Assembly (NCBI RefSeq): GCF_007860175.1
Contig: NZ_SJPX01000003.1
Span: 507,380 to 571,379 of the forward strand
DNA from: Rubripirellula reticaptiva
GTDB taxonomy: Bacteria > Planctomycetota > Planctomycetia > Pirellulales > Pirellulaceae
Reading direction: 5' to 3'
Length of the DNA: 64,000 bases
The first letter of the stretch is position 1. Every line of letters begins with the position of its first letter. Under the pieces are notes generated by a model. It did not search any database. It was not told the origin of the DNA and was given only the letters and a program-made list of their open reading frames with translations. Shown here piece after piece: positions 56,869 to 64,000 of the stretch. A program made the position numbers and the translations under genes.

Positions 56869-57540
56869 GTGACTACACCCCTGGTTCGGACCACTCATCT
56901 TGCAGCCGCGTATCGTCGTTATCTCAACTCAGCCGATGCGCCCCGATTTGCTTCGGATGTTGACGATCGATATTGCGGATCAACATTGACTTCGTTGCTT
57001 CGCCGCGGTGACGTTGAACTTCGTCGTGCAGCCGCATTGTCATTAGGAACGCTTGGCGATCATTCTGCGATCGAGCCACTCGGACGCGCACTGGGCGATT
57101 CGGATCGTGGTGTCCGATTGGCGGCGGATGATTCGTTCCGTGCCCTATTGGTTCGCGACGCCGCGCCGCTGCATCATCAGCAGTTGTTGAAAGTCATGCA
57201 CCTCAATGATGGTGGCGAGTACGCAGGGGCACTCGCGCCGACCATGATTTTGGTCGACCAAGCACCACGTTACGCCGAGGCGCACCATCAGCTCGCGATC
57301 TGCTGGCACGGTCTGGAAAACTTTTTTCAAGCTGAGGCCGCTTACACAGCTTGCCTGTGGCATTGCCGATATCACTATCCGGCATGGCAAGGTCTGGCGC
57401 GATGCCGTTTGATGTTGGGCGACGGAGAGGCGGCGATCTCGGCACTGAAGCGTTGCTTGGACATTTGTCCGGATATCGAGAACGCCCGAGCCCAGATTCG
57501 CATCATCGAACGTAAGTTGCGCCAAGCCAACGATTCTTGA
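56869..57540 (+). CDS. HEAT/TPR-like repeat protein
   Basis: About 223 residues from a GTG preceded by GGAGAG; the frame is open back to 56728. Residues about 40-95 carry two HEAT-like repeats (DVELRRAAALSLGTLGDHSAIEPLGRALGDSDRGVRLAADDSFRALL). Residues about 110-215 are TPR-like (YAEAHHQLAICWHGLENFFQAEAAYTACL, YHYPAWQGLARCRLMLGDGEAAISALKRCLDICPD). This is a small protein-binding scaffold of the kind common in planctomycetes. No enzyme motif. The next small membrane protein follows in the same direction. Confidence 0.85.
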   Translation: MTTPLVRTTHLAAAYRRYLNSADAPRFASDVDDRYCGSTLTSLLRRGDVELRRAAALSLGTLGDHSAIEPLGRALGDSDRGVRLAADDSFRALLVRDAAPLHHQQLLKVMHLNDGGEYAGALAPTMILVDQAPRYAEAHHQLAICWHGLENFFQAEAAYTACLWHCRYHYPAWQGLARCRLMLGDGEAAISALKRCLDICPDIENARAQIRIIERKLRQANDS

Positions 57541-57597
57541 GCGTAGACATCTGAATGCGTGCGTCAGTTTGCCCCTTTTGATTTGCGAGTTTCGCGA

Positions 57598-57849
57598 ATG
57601 AGTTACGACGAACCGTTGGTAGGCGGGCTGTCGATCGTGATGTCGATGATGGCCATGTTCATTGCGGTTGGTCCTTGGGACCAGCCCTACCAATTGAAAA
57701 CCATCCACGCGGTCCAGCATCGTTTCGGTAAGTTGGCCGCGCGAATCGTGTGGGCTGCAATCGCGATCGCTGCCATGGCCGCCGGAATCGCGATCCTTTC
57801 GGGCATGCGGCCAAGCTATGCCACGCAAACGGTTACAACCGCCGAATAG
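57598..57849 (+). CDS. Small membrane protein
   Basis: An 83-residue protein with two hydrophobic segments (about 7-25 and 47-68). The patterns GLSIVMSMMAMFIAVGPWDQPYQL and RFGKLAARIVWAAIAIAAMAAGIAI show it is real coding rather than a shadow. It follows the HEAT/TPR gene by 57 bases and may be in the same transcript. Function unknown. Confidence 0.7.
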   Translation: MSYDEPLVGGLSIVMSMMAMFIAVGPWDQPYQLKTIHAVQHRFGKLAARIVWAAIAIAAMAAGIAILSGMRPSYATQTVTTAE

Positions 57850-57916
57850 TCGCCGGTTCATAGCCGTCGGTTCCTCGTTCGGTTCGGACGTTCGTTTCAC
57901 ACACGCGAGCGCGCAC

Positions 57917-57954
57917 AAAAAAACCTTGCGAAGAAGACGTTCGCAAGGTTTTCA
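57917..57954 (-). terminator. Terminator between convergent genes
   Basis: A 12-bp stem AAACCTTGCGAA / TTCGCAAGGTTT with a 7-base loop. On the minus strand it is followed by a run of seven T, so it mainly serves the thioredoxin-like gene; it could also work in the other direction. Confidence 0.85.
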
Positions 57955-57981
57955 AATTCTAAACCGTTCGTTCCTGTTCCA

Positions 57982-59205
57982 CTACGGATTGGATTCTTGG
58001 ACAGCAGTTTCCATCACCTTGATGGCTGCGTCGACGTAGCGGTCGTAGCTGTTTTCGAAGTGCAACATCGCGGCTTTGTCAGCGAAGAAGAACATACGGC
58101 GGTTGGTAGGATCTTGCAGAGCCCATTCGCGTTTGCCTTGAACGATGACGCGTTCTTCGAAGAACCGTACCACGTCGATTTCATTCAGCATCGGCGTGTA
58201 AGGAATCGGCTTGGCCAAGAACGTTGCCATCTTTTCTTTGCTGGCGAATAGATACAGTTTGCCGAGGTGAATCACACCAAACTCTGGACTTCCTTCGACC
58301 CACTTGGCGTCGTCGACCACCGTAACAGCACAATAGCCGTCCATTGCCAGTTCGGGCTGTGATGCATCCGTGGCGATTGCAGCGGATGCATTCGAATTGG
58401 TTGCCTTTGAAACTGCTGCGTTCGCTGCAGTCGCAGCGGCAGCAAGCGGAGCCGATACGCTGATCGATGGAGTCTTCGTTTCCGGTCCACTAAGTTGCTC
58501 AGGAAGCGACATCGCCAGGTCTTCGACACGCGAGCTGGCAAGCTTGGTGTTGTCAGCAATCGTCGAAACTGATTTTGGAAGTTCCAGGCTGCTGGCTTTC
58601 TTTTCGACAGCTAGCTTGGCCGAGTCAATCGCTTCGCTTGCAGCGACTTGCTGAGTTGCGATCTTCGTCGATGCTGGAGTAACCGCATAAGTTGGTGCCG
58701 CAACGGCCGATTTGGCTGGTATCGAGGCTGGTGCAGCAGTTGGAGCGTTCGAAGCAATTGCTGACGATGAAGCGGCCGCCGGGTTGGGGGCGGGCAAGTT
58801 CGAAAGCGTGCTTGCCAACATCGCGGTGTAGCGAGTCGCTTCTTGCGGGCTGACGCCGTGCGACAAAGTCTTGCCGTCGGTCGTGACAATCACGTCCATC
58901 GGAAACTTAGTGACTTTGAACATCTCGGCCAGTTTTGGACTTTGCCCAGCGTGAACTTTCACGGCGACAAAGTTTTGCGAGATCGAAGCGTTGACGCGTT
59001 CGTCTTGGAACGCTCCCGCTTCCAGCTTGTCGCACCAGCTGCAATTATCGGTGAAGAAATGCAACAGCAACAGTTTGCCTTCGGCCTGAGCCTGGGCGTG
59101 TGCAGTGCGAAGATTGGTTTGCCAAGCGATTTCGGCGTTGGCGGGGCTAACGACCAATAGCGTGATCGCCAACGTGGTCATCAGAGTGAGGGCTACCGCT
59201 TTCAT
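57982..59205 (-). CDS. Exported thioredoxin-like protein with Ala/Ser-rich linker and YHS-like tail
   Basis: A 407-residue protein: a signal peptide (about 1-24), a thioredoxin-fold domain (about 25-140) with FFTDNCSWCDKLE, a CxxC redox site, and KFPMDVIVTTDG. A long low-complexity linker follows (about 140-285, rich in Ala, Ser, Thr, Pro). The C-terminal domain (about 290-400) has AMDGYCAVTVVDDAKWVEGSPEFGVIHLGKLYLFASKEKMATFLAKP, resembling a YHS-like metal-binding domain in layout. It probably acts in thiol chemistry in the periplasm. A gene break of about 900 bases separates it from rho. Confidence 0.85.
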   Translation of the reverse strand: MKAVALTLMTTLAITLLVVSPANAEIAWQTNLRTAHAQAQAEGKLLLLHFFTDNCSWCDKLEAGAFQDERVNASISQNFVAVKVHAGQSPKLAEMFKVTKFPMDVIVTTDGKTLSHGVSPQEATRYTAMLASTLSNLPAPNPAAASSSAIASNAPTAAPASIPAKSAVAAPTYAVTPASTKIATQQVAASEAIDSAKLAVEKKASSLELPKSVSTIADNTKLASSRVEDLAMSLPEQLSGPETKTPSISVSAPLAAAATAANAAVSKATNSNASAAIATDASQPELAMDGYCAVTVVDDAKWVEGSPEFGVIHLGKLYLFASKEKMATFLAKPIPYTPMLNEIDVVRFFEERVIVQGKREWALQDPTNRRMFFFADKAAMLHFENSYDRYVDAAIKVMETAVQESNP

Positions 59206-59521
59206 GAAATCTGCTTCCTAATCGGCCAGTGGCATCGTGAATCTTGTTTTGGGAGGCGAAAACACTTTCCGCGCTGTTGTCGTATCGGCCATGCCGCTGG
59301 TAACACTTCAGTCGATTCTGATGAAAGTGCAGATTAGGTCGACTTTGATGATTAGGCGGGCGTGATGGCTCGGACAGCTGAGTGTCGAATGCACGTAAAA
59401 CACGGAATTTTTGTGTCTCCCGTCGACGGCTGAGGTATTAAAACCCCCGCGATTGTCCGCCCGCGGGGTTTGACTACGACGAAAGATGTGGTCGCATGTC
59501 CACTCGTGTTTCACGCTGGAC
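59206..59521. other. Intergenic region
   Basis: About 315 bases upstream of the promoter at 59522. A palindrome at 59441-59471 (AAACCCCCGCG / CGCGGGGTTT) has the shape of a terminator. Otherwise nothing recognised. Confidence 0.4.
59441..59471. terminator. GC-rich stem-loop, terminator-like
   Basis: AAACCCCCGCG and CGCGGGGTTT form a strong stem around a 10-base loop, with one bulged C. Only short T-runs flank it, so direction is unclear. It lies upstream of the rho leader promoter. Confidence 0.5.
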
Positions 59522-59549
59522 TTGACAAGACCAGCGCAACGGGTATATT
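59522..59549 (+). promoter_or_regulatory. Sigma-70-type promoter upstream of rho
   Basis: TTGACA (59522-59527), a 16-base spacer and TATATT (59544-59549) form a near-consensus housekeeping promoter. Transcription would start at about 59556, giving a leader of roughly 575 bases before the rho start codon. Confidence 0.7.
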
Positions 59550-59560
59550 TCAGAAAAGTC

Positions 59561-59824
59561 ATGAAGGTACTCTCTTGTTACCCGTGTTCGATGACAACGA
59601 TGTTGCGACCGGGTTCTAAAAGACTCCTCTCCCTGGACGACCTGACACCGTCCTTCTCAAATAGCGATCACGCTCGATCAATTAATTTCGATGCGACCGC
59701 ACGATCTCAAAGGCGAAATTTGCCTGCCGAGGAAACTGGCACGAGATCGGAACTGAGAAAGGATGCCCAGGTCAGATCAATTGTTTCGGAGCATTACAAC
59801 GGTTCGATAGACCGTTTGCTCTAA
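59561..59824 (+). CDS. Possible leader ORF upstream of rho
   Basis: An 87-residue open frame starting at an ATG only about five bases after the predicted transcription start, so it would be translated almost leaderless. Arg- and Ser-rich, no motif, no membrane segment. It could be a leader peptide for rho control or chance. I see no independent sign that it is coding. Confidence 0.3.
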   Translation: MKVLSCYPCSMTTMLRPGSKRLLSLDDLTPSFSNSDHARSINFDATARSQRRNLPAEETGTRSELRKDAQVRSIVSEHYNGSIDRLL

Positions 59825-60130
59825 GGGTGATTCCTTTGGCGGCATAAAATGCCGCGTCGGGGATTACTGAATTCGAGTGTGATTCGCAGCCAATTGCTGC
59901 GTGTTGCGTTAGAGAAACTTGTTGAAACTCGTTTTCGATTCGACCAGTCACTCCGATGGAAATGAACCGCGATTTCCATTTCCGGAGTTCAACTCCTTCT
60001 TTCCTTCGATGCGGCACTTCTTCAATCTCGCTGATCTCTCTGCAGGCACAGGCCTCACGTCATCTGGTTTTCTGGACTGACATGATGCGTTTTGTTCCCC
60101 GCAAAAATTGACCAGTCTTCTGGATGACAA

Positions 60131-61522
60131 ATGGCAAAGAAACGCACCAATCGCAATCGGAATGGTTCCGGAAATCAAGGCAACGGCAGTCCCAATGGCG
60201 GATCCGGTAACGGCGGCGGCTACAACGGTGGCGGAGGCGGCGGAAACGCAAATGGTGGTGGCGGCGGAGGAAGCGGCAAGCCTCGCGTTCGGAGACGTCG
60301 CCGAGGTGGTGGCGGTGGCGGAGGCGGCGGAGGAAACTCAAACGGTGGCGGCGGAGTAGATCGCGAACCGGAAATCGCCAACGATGCACCGCTCGTCGAA
60401 GGCGAAGGCATTCTGGAATTGCACCCCAACGGATATGGTTTTCTGCGAACTGCCGAAAGTAACTATTCTCGCGAACGAAGCGATCCGTTTGTGCCCGGCA
60501 CGATGATCGAAAAGTTCGGCCTTCGCCAAGGTGTCTATATCAAGGCGATGGTTCAAGAAGCACGCCGCCAACAGGGGCCGCGTGTTCGTGAAATTTTAGA
60601 AGTCGAAGGCATCAAGCCAGAAGACTATCCCGAAGTCGCCAACTTCGACAATTTGACAGCGATCAATCCCGAAAAATGGCTGCGGCTCGAAACGGGACAG
60701 CGCCCCATCACGAACCGCGTCATCGATTTGCTCGCTCCGATGGGATTGGGGCAACGAGCTTTGATCGTCGCACCGCCTCGCAGCGGTAAAACGATCATGT
60801 TGCAGGACATCGCCAGCGGAATCGCAGCGAATCATCCAGATGTCAAATTGATGGTGCTGTTGATCGACGAACGACCGGAGGAAGTCACGGATATGAAGCG
60901 AAGCATTGTCGGTGGCGAAGTCATCGCAAGCTCGTTAGACATGGATGTCGAAAGTCACGTTCGACTGAGCCAGTTGGTCATTGATCGGGCCAAGCGTATC
61001 GCTGAATCGGGCCAAGATGTCTTTCTGATGCTCGATTCGATCACGCGTTTGGCGCGGGCGTTCAACAAATGGGTTGGCCGAGGCGGACGCGGTGGCGCGA
61101 CCATGTCGGGCGGCTTGGACATCAAGGCGATGGACATTCCGAAAAAGCTGTTTGCGACCGCACGTGCCTTCCAGGAAGGCGGATCGTTGACGATCGTCGG
61201 CACTTGTCTGGTCGATACGAATAGCCGCATGGACGAAGCGATTTTTCAAGAGTTCAAAGGCACCGGTAATATGGAATTGGTGCTGGACCGTAAACTCGCC
61301 GACCGCCGTGTTTGGCCGTCGATCGACATTTCGCAAAGCGGTACACGCCGCGAAGAACTGTTGCACGACGAAGAAACTTACGAAGCCGTTACGATGCTCC
61401 GCCGGACGCTCAGCTCGATGCATCCGTGCGATGCGATGGAACAGTTGACCAAACAACTGGGCCGTTTTGTCAGTAACGATGAATTTATTAAGCTGATCAG
61501 TGGCGCGAAAACGTCGCTGTAA
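60131..61522 (+). CDS. rho: Transcription termination factor Rho with Gly/Asn-rich N-terminal extension
   Basis: A 463-residue protein. Residues 1-76 are low-complexity: Asn/Gly-rich, then an Arg patch PRVRRRRR and a Gly run, replacing the usual helical N-terminal domain. From about 85: the cold-shock-like RNA-binding domain (GILELHPNGYGFLR), then the RecA-like motor with Walker A APPRSGKT, LMVLLIDERPEEVTD (Walker B), DSITRLARAFN (R-loop region near) and SGGLDIKAMDIPKKLFATARA. Rho is a hexameric RNA helicase that ends transcription. A long leader with its own strong promoter precedes it, so autoregulation in the leader, as known in other bacteria, is possible. Confidence 0.96.
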   Translation: MAKKRTNRNRNGSGNQGNGSPNGGSGNGGGYNGGGGGGNANGGGGGGSGKPRVRRRRRGGGGGGGGGGNSNGGGGVDREPEIANDAPLVEGEGILELHPNGYGFLRTAESNYSRERSDPFVPGTMIEKFGLRQGVYIKAMVQEARRQQGPRVREILEVEGIKPEDYPEVANFDNLTAINPEKWLRLETGQRPITNRVIDLLAPMGLGQRALIVAPPRSGKTIMLQDIASGIAANHPDVKLMVLLIDERPEEVTDMKRSIVGGEVIASSLDMDVESHVRLSQLVIDRAKRIAESGQDVFLMLDSITRLARAFNKWVGRGGRGGATMSGGLDIKAMDIPKKLFATARAFQEGGSLTIVGTCLVDTNSRMDEAIFQEFKGTGNMELVLDRKLADRRVWPSIDISQSGTRREELLHDEETYEAVTMLRRTLSSMHPCDAMEQLTKQLGRFVSNDEFIKLISGAKTSL

Positions 61523-61654
61523 TTGCCTGATTCGTGGACTCTTTGACGACCGCTGACCCGCAACCTCGATTGCGGGAACCGGTTGTCCGAAATCGGCACT
61601 CCGCGAGCTGGATTTGCAATTGCCGAGGCGCTTTGAAACGAAGCAAACCCGACC

Positions 61655-61683
61655 TTGCAAAATACTGTCTTAAACGCCAAAAT
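61655..61683 (+). promoter_or_regulatory. Probable promoter of the tRNA gene
   Basis: TTGCAA (61655-61660), 17 bases, then CAAAAT (61678-61683), about 21 bases before the 5' end of the tRNA. Fair but not perfect match to the housekeeping consensus. Confidence 0.45.
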
Positions 61684-61704
61684 AAGCGTACGCGAAAATC
61701 ACCC

Positions 61705-61786
61705 GGAGGATAAGCGAATGGTGAGCGGCCTCACTGGAACTGAGGTACCCCGCAAGGGGCTGCGAGTTCGAGTCTCGTGTCCTCCG
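61705..61786 (+). tRNA. tRNA-Ser (anticodon GGA)
   Basis: The acceptor stem GGAGGAT / GTCCTCC, the anticodon stem CCTCA / TGAGG with loop CTGGAAC (anticodon GGA at 61736-61738), a long variable arm CCCC-GCAA-GGGG and the T arm GCGAG-TTCGAGT-CTCGT are all present. The long variable arm and GGA agree on serine. Position 8 is A instead of the usual U, and the D-stem is weak (one G-G), which is unusual. No CCA is encoded. Confidence 0.85.
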
Positions 61787-61796
61787 CTTTGATGCA

Positions 61797-61838
61797 AAAC
61801 ACCCCAGGCAACGCAAGTTCCCTGGGGTGTTTTTGTTT
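61797..61838 (+). terminator. Terminator of the tRNA-Ser gene
   Basis: ACACCCCAGG (61799-61808) pairs with CCTGGGGTGT (61821-61830), a perfect 10-bp stem followed by TTTTGTTTGT. Confidence 0.93.
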
Positions 61839-61891
61839 GTCTAAGATATATTCTTAGATCAATCGAATACGTGGTTCATTCGAGCCGCCGC

Positions 61892-63187
61892 TTATCGCAA
61901 CTCGCGCCATCCCACCGGCTGTGTCCATGCTTGTTGTTTCTGGCCGGTGAACGATGGATCTTTCGGTGGTTCGCTGCTGGTCACCACCGCGCGAAGATAC
62001 AGTTCTTTGCCAGTCATCGTGTACTTAGCCGATGTTTGATCTGAAGTGGCCACGACGACTCCGATCCGGTGCTCGTCAATCGACTCCGATTCCTTTCCAT
62101 CCTCGCTGGATTGATTTGCAAGGGATGCGATGAAGTCCGTTCGATAGGTAACGCCAGGCTGTGCGTCGATTTCGATTGCCAGAGTTTTTGTCGAGTCATC
62201 GAAACGTACGTCGGTCAGCGAAACACCGCTGGACGCATAGAAGTCGCCCCGCTTCATCGCGCGAATCAAATGCTCGGGTGTCAAATATCGGCTGCGAACC
62301 ATTACCCATCCGCGACCCGGACGCGAGCCCGGTTTGCCGTGGTACTCATGGGAATCATCGGTGGCGATTCCCATCATTGGTGGAATATTCAGCGAGTTTT
62401 GCCGGATCGCGTTGATCAGATCCCACATTCGCTCGATGCTGGGGTGATCATCGTCACCGAGTTGGTTCACACCCGGGTGTCCGTTGTAAACTTCGAAAAA
62501 CTGTTCAGAAATCACCGCCGCCAAGTCTTCCGCTGTGATCGCATATCCAAAGTTGGGATGATTCACGTGAGGCAGGACTTCACGTCCATGCGACTTCTCG
62601 TGTTCTAGGATTGCTCGCAGATTGTTTTCGATGGTTTCGCGAACCGTGTCGCCACCGACTGGCTGTAACGCTTCGGCAACGTTGGTGGCATTGATGTGGA
62701 CCGGCTTTCCTTCGGATTTGTCGCTAATCTCCTCTGCTGGAATTAGGATGAATTTTCCCGATTGTTCCAGCAAATATCGAAATTCGTCGAGCGGTTTCAA
62801 ACGCACTTGATGGTCTTTTTCGCCGGTCTCGCCGGTTGTTTCGACCCAGTCCTCGCCAAACCGCTGGCGATACCGATCCAAGATTCCAGCGTCACTTCGC
62901 TCGATAATTTTCGCCATCGGCATCCAACGCATCCCCTCGCTTAGCACGTTGTGATCGGTGAGCGCTAGAAAGTGGTAGCCTCGTTCGCGATACCAGTCCG
63001 CAATCATTTCGGGGAACTGGTCACCGTCGCTCCAAAGCGAATGCGTGTGCAGATTCCCTTTCCACCAAGTTGCAGGCAGCCTGGTGGAAGGTGGATCAGT
63101 GGAAGGAAGTTGCTTTTCCGGTTCGTCTGCAAAAACGTTGCACGCAAAAGTTAACGTCAAAACGATCAAAAGTGTCCACGGTCGCAT
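61892..63187 (-). CDS. Exported PHP-domain phosphoesterase-like protein
   Basis: A 431-residue protein with a signal peptide (about 1-20, ending VFADEP). The PHP domain begins at about residue 42: KGNLHTHSLWSDGDQFPEMIADWYRERGYHFLALTDHNVLSEG, with the first two metal-binding His pairs in HTHS and TDHN. Further ligands are probably the Glu of IPAEEIS, His in HVNHPNFGY and the GIATDDSHEYHG block. PHP proteins hydrolyse phosphate esters with two or three metals; an exported form may act on phosphorylated organics. The C-terminal part (about 330-430) is a beta domain of unknown role. It is followed closely by the transporter gene on the same strand direction upstream. Confidence 0.9.
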   Translation of the reverse strand: MRPWTLLIVLTLTFACNVFADEPEKQLPSTDPPSTRLPATWWKGNLHTHSLWSDGDQFPEMIADWYRERGYHFLALTDHNVLSEGMRWMPMAKIIERSDAGILDRYRQRFGEDWVETTGETGEKDHQVRLKPLDEFRYLLEQSGKFILIPAEEISDKSEGKPVHINATNVAEALQPVGGDTVRETIENNLRAILEHEKSHGREVLPHVNHPNFGYAITAEDLAAVISEQFFEVYNGHPGVNQLGDDDHPSIERMWDLINAIRQNSLNIPPMMGIATDDSHEYHGKPGSRPGRGWVMVRSRYLTPEHLIRAMKRGDFYASSGVSLTDVRFDDSTKTLAIEIDAQPGVTYRTDFIASLANQSSEDGKESESIDEHRIGVVVATSDQTSAKYTMTGKELYLRAVVTSSEPPKDPSFTGQKQQAWTQPVGWRELR

Positions 63188-63210
63188 CGCATTTATCTTT
63201 CAGTGGAGGG

Positions 63211-64000
63211 CTAATTTCCGATGCCTGATTTTAGATCAAGAACGAAGTAACAAACTGCGGTAATCACAACGACGCCGATCAAATTAAGTGCAAAACCGGC
63301 TTTGACCATTTCTCGAATCGTGATCTGGTCCGATCCAAAAATGATCGCGTTCGGCGGCGTCGCAACCGGTAACATGAAAGCACAGCTGGCCGACAGGGTG
63401 GCGGGAATCATCAACGCCGACGCATCGAATCCCGCACCGACCGACGCTGCGCCTAAAATAGGCATCAGCAATGTCGTGGTTGCCATGTTGGATGTGACTT
63501 CGGTCAAGAAAGTCACCGTCAAGCAAACGATGCCGATCAACAGAGCCGGATGAATTCCGTCTAGCATCGCTAATTGGTTTCCAATGCTCTGGGACAATCC
63601 GGTGACCTCAGCCGCTTTGGCGATCGCCAGTCCACCACCAAACAGAATCAGTATGCCCCAGGGAATGTCGTGTGCGGTTTCCCAGTCCAGTAGTGGTTTG
63701 GGACTGCCCTGCGAGTCGACTTCGCCGCTGGGGACCAAAAACATCAGCACGACAGCCGCTAGTCCCACGGTCGCGTCATGTGCCATCGGCATGTCCAGCC
63801 ATGCCGCCCAGCCGCCAAACGGAGCGCTGCGAGTCATCCAAAGCACGGCAGTGCCGGCTATGATCGCCAACACTCGCTTTTGCGCCGGTGTCCAAGGCCC
63901 CATTTGATCGGTTCTGGGTGTCACCGCTTTTCCCAAGCCTCGAGTCAGCCAGGCACCGGCGACAACCAACATCAACGCCGAAACCGGAACGCCGATTTTC
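63211..64000 (-). CDS. DASS/SLC13-family anion:sodium symporter, C-terminal part
   Basis: The frame is open to the window edge, and the residues just upstream of the first possible start (KIGVPVSA) match the conserved block of this family, so the gene is cut by the edge. The visible 260 residues have about six membrane segments with WGILILFGGGLAIAKAAEVTGLSQSIG and LTEVTSNMATTTLLMPILGAASVGAG (the SNT motif in the second repeat) and a late LPVATPPNAIIFGSDQITIREMVKAG (the PPN/GS motif). These transporters carry dicarboxylates, sulfate or phosphate with Na+. The PHP gene lies 23 bases downstream, so the two may form an operon. Confidence 0.92.
   Translation of the reverse strand, partial: KIGVPVSALMLVVAGAWLTRGLGKAVTPRTDQMGPWTPAQKRVLAIIAGTAVLWMTRSAPFGGWAAWLDMPMAHDATVGLAAVVLMFLVPSGEVDSQGSPKPLLDWETAHDIPWGILILFGGGLAIAKAAEVTGLSQSIGNQLAMLDGIHPALLIGIVCLTVTFLTEVTSNMATTTLLMPILGAASVGAGFDASALMIPATLSASCAFMLPVATPPNAIIFGSDQITIREMVKAGFALNLIGVVVITAVCYFVLDLKSGIGN

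Overview
The window reads as chromosome from a planctomycete, most likely Pirellulaceae (Rhodopirellula-like). The signature genes are a PVC-type CxxCH heme protein with HEAT repeats, an exported Gfo/Idh/MocA oxidoreductase with a Tat signal, an ECF sigma/FecR-type anti-sigma pair, a giant surface protein with a LEPR-XLL-like N-terminus and DUF4347, PPi-type phosphofructokinase, and a Rho factor with a long Gly/Asn/Arg-rich head. The taxonomic call is inference from gene content.

Region 1 (1-4815) is the end of a chromosomal integron cassette array. Seven attC sites were found by eye. In all six complete cassettes the 7-base core at the start is the exact reverse complement of the 7-base core that opens its own attC, the mark of a cassette that once closed into a circle. 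Cargo: a pair of small envelope genes, a cassette with no clear gene, a DUF3592-like membrane protein, an HNH endonuclease, an unknown protein and a lipoprotein. The last cassette is cut and joined to the 3' part of a 5S rRNA gene that still has its terminator.

Region 2 (4950-24000) is housekeeping and planctomycete-typical: VOC and GyrI-like proteins, truncated haemoglobin, oxidoreductase, HEAT protein, an ECF sigma/anti-sigma pair divergent from a large glycosidase-like exported protein that shares a domain with the anti-sigma factor, PPi-PFK, small cytochrome, methyltransferase, PVC heme protein, and an esterase-metallopeptidase fusion.

Region 3 (24200-30650) is decayed accessory DNA: two broken copies of a spherulation-family-4 gene (one still carrying a PEP-CTERM signal), an IS4-family transposase broken by about four frameshifts, and, between the two copies, three intact TadE/TadG-like genes.

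Region 4 (31435-51183) is the most interesting set: a minus-strand cluster with a 3522-residue adhesin-like protein, a TolC-like outer-membrane factor, a short SecA-like ATPase, a periplasmic adaptor, a GAF-HlyD fusion and a PqqD-M50 protease-HlyD fusion. Two gene junctions overlap by one base. No ABC transporter is present. I read it as a possible SecA-driven route for export of the giant protein; that function is inference.

Region 5 (51400-64000): a flotillin-like protein, a sensor kinase and FixJ-type regulator, an STN-like exported protein, a HEAT/TPR protein, a thioredoxin-like protein, rho behind a long leader with a near-consensus promoter, tRNA-Ser(GGA), a PHP-domain protein and a DASS-type transporter cut by the window edge.
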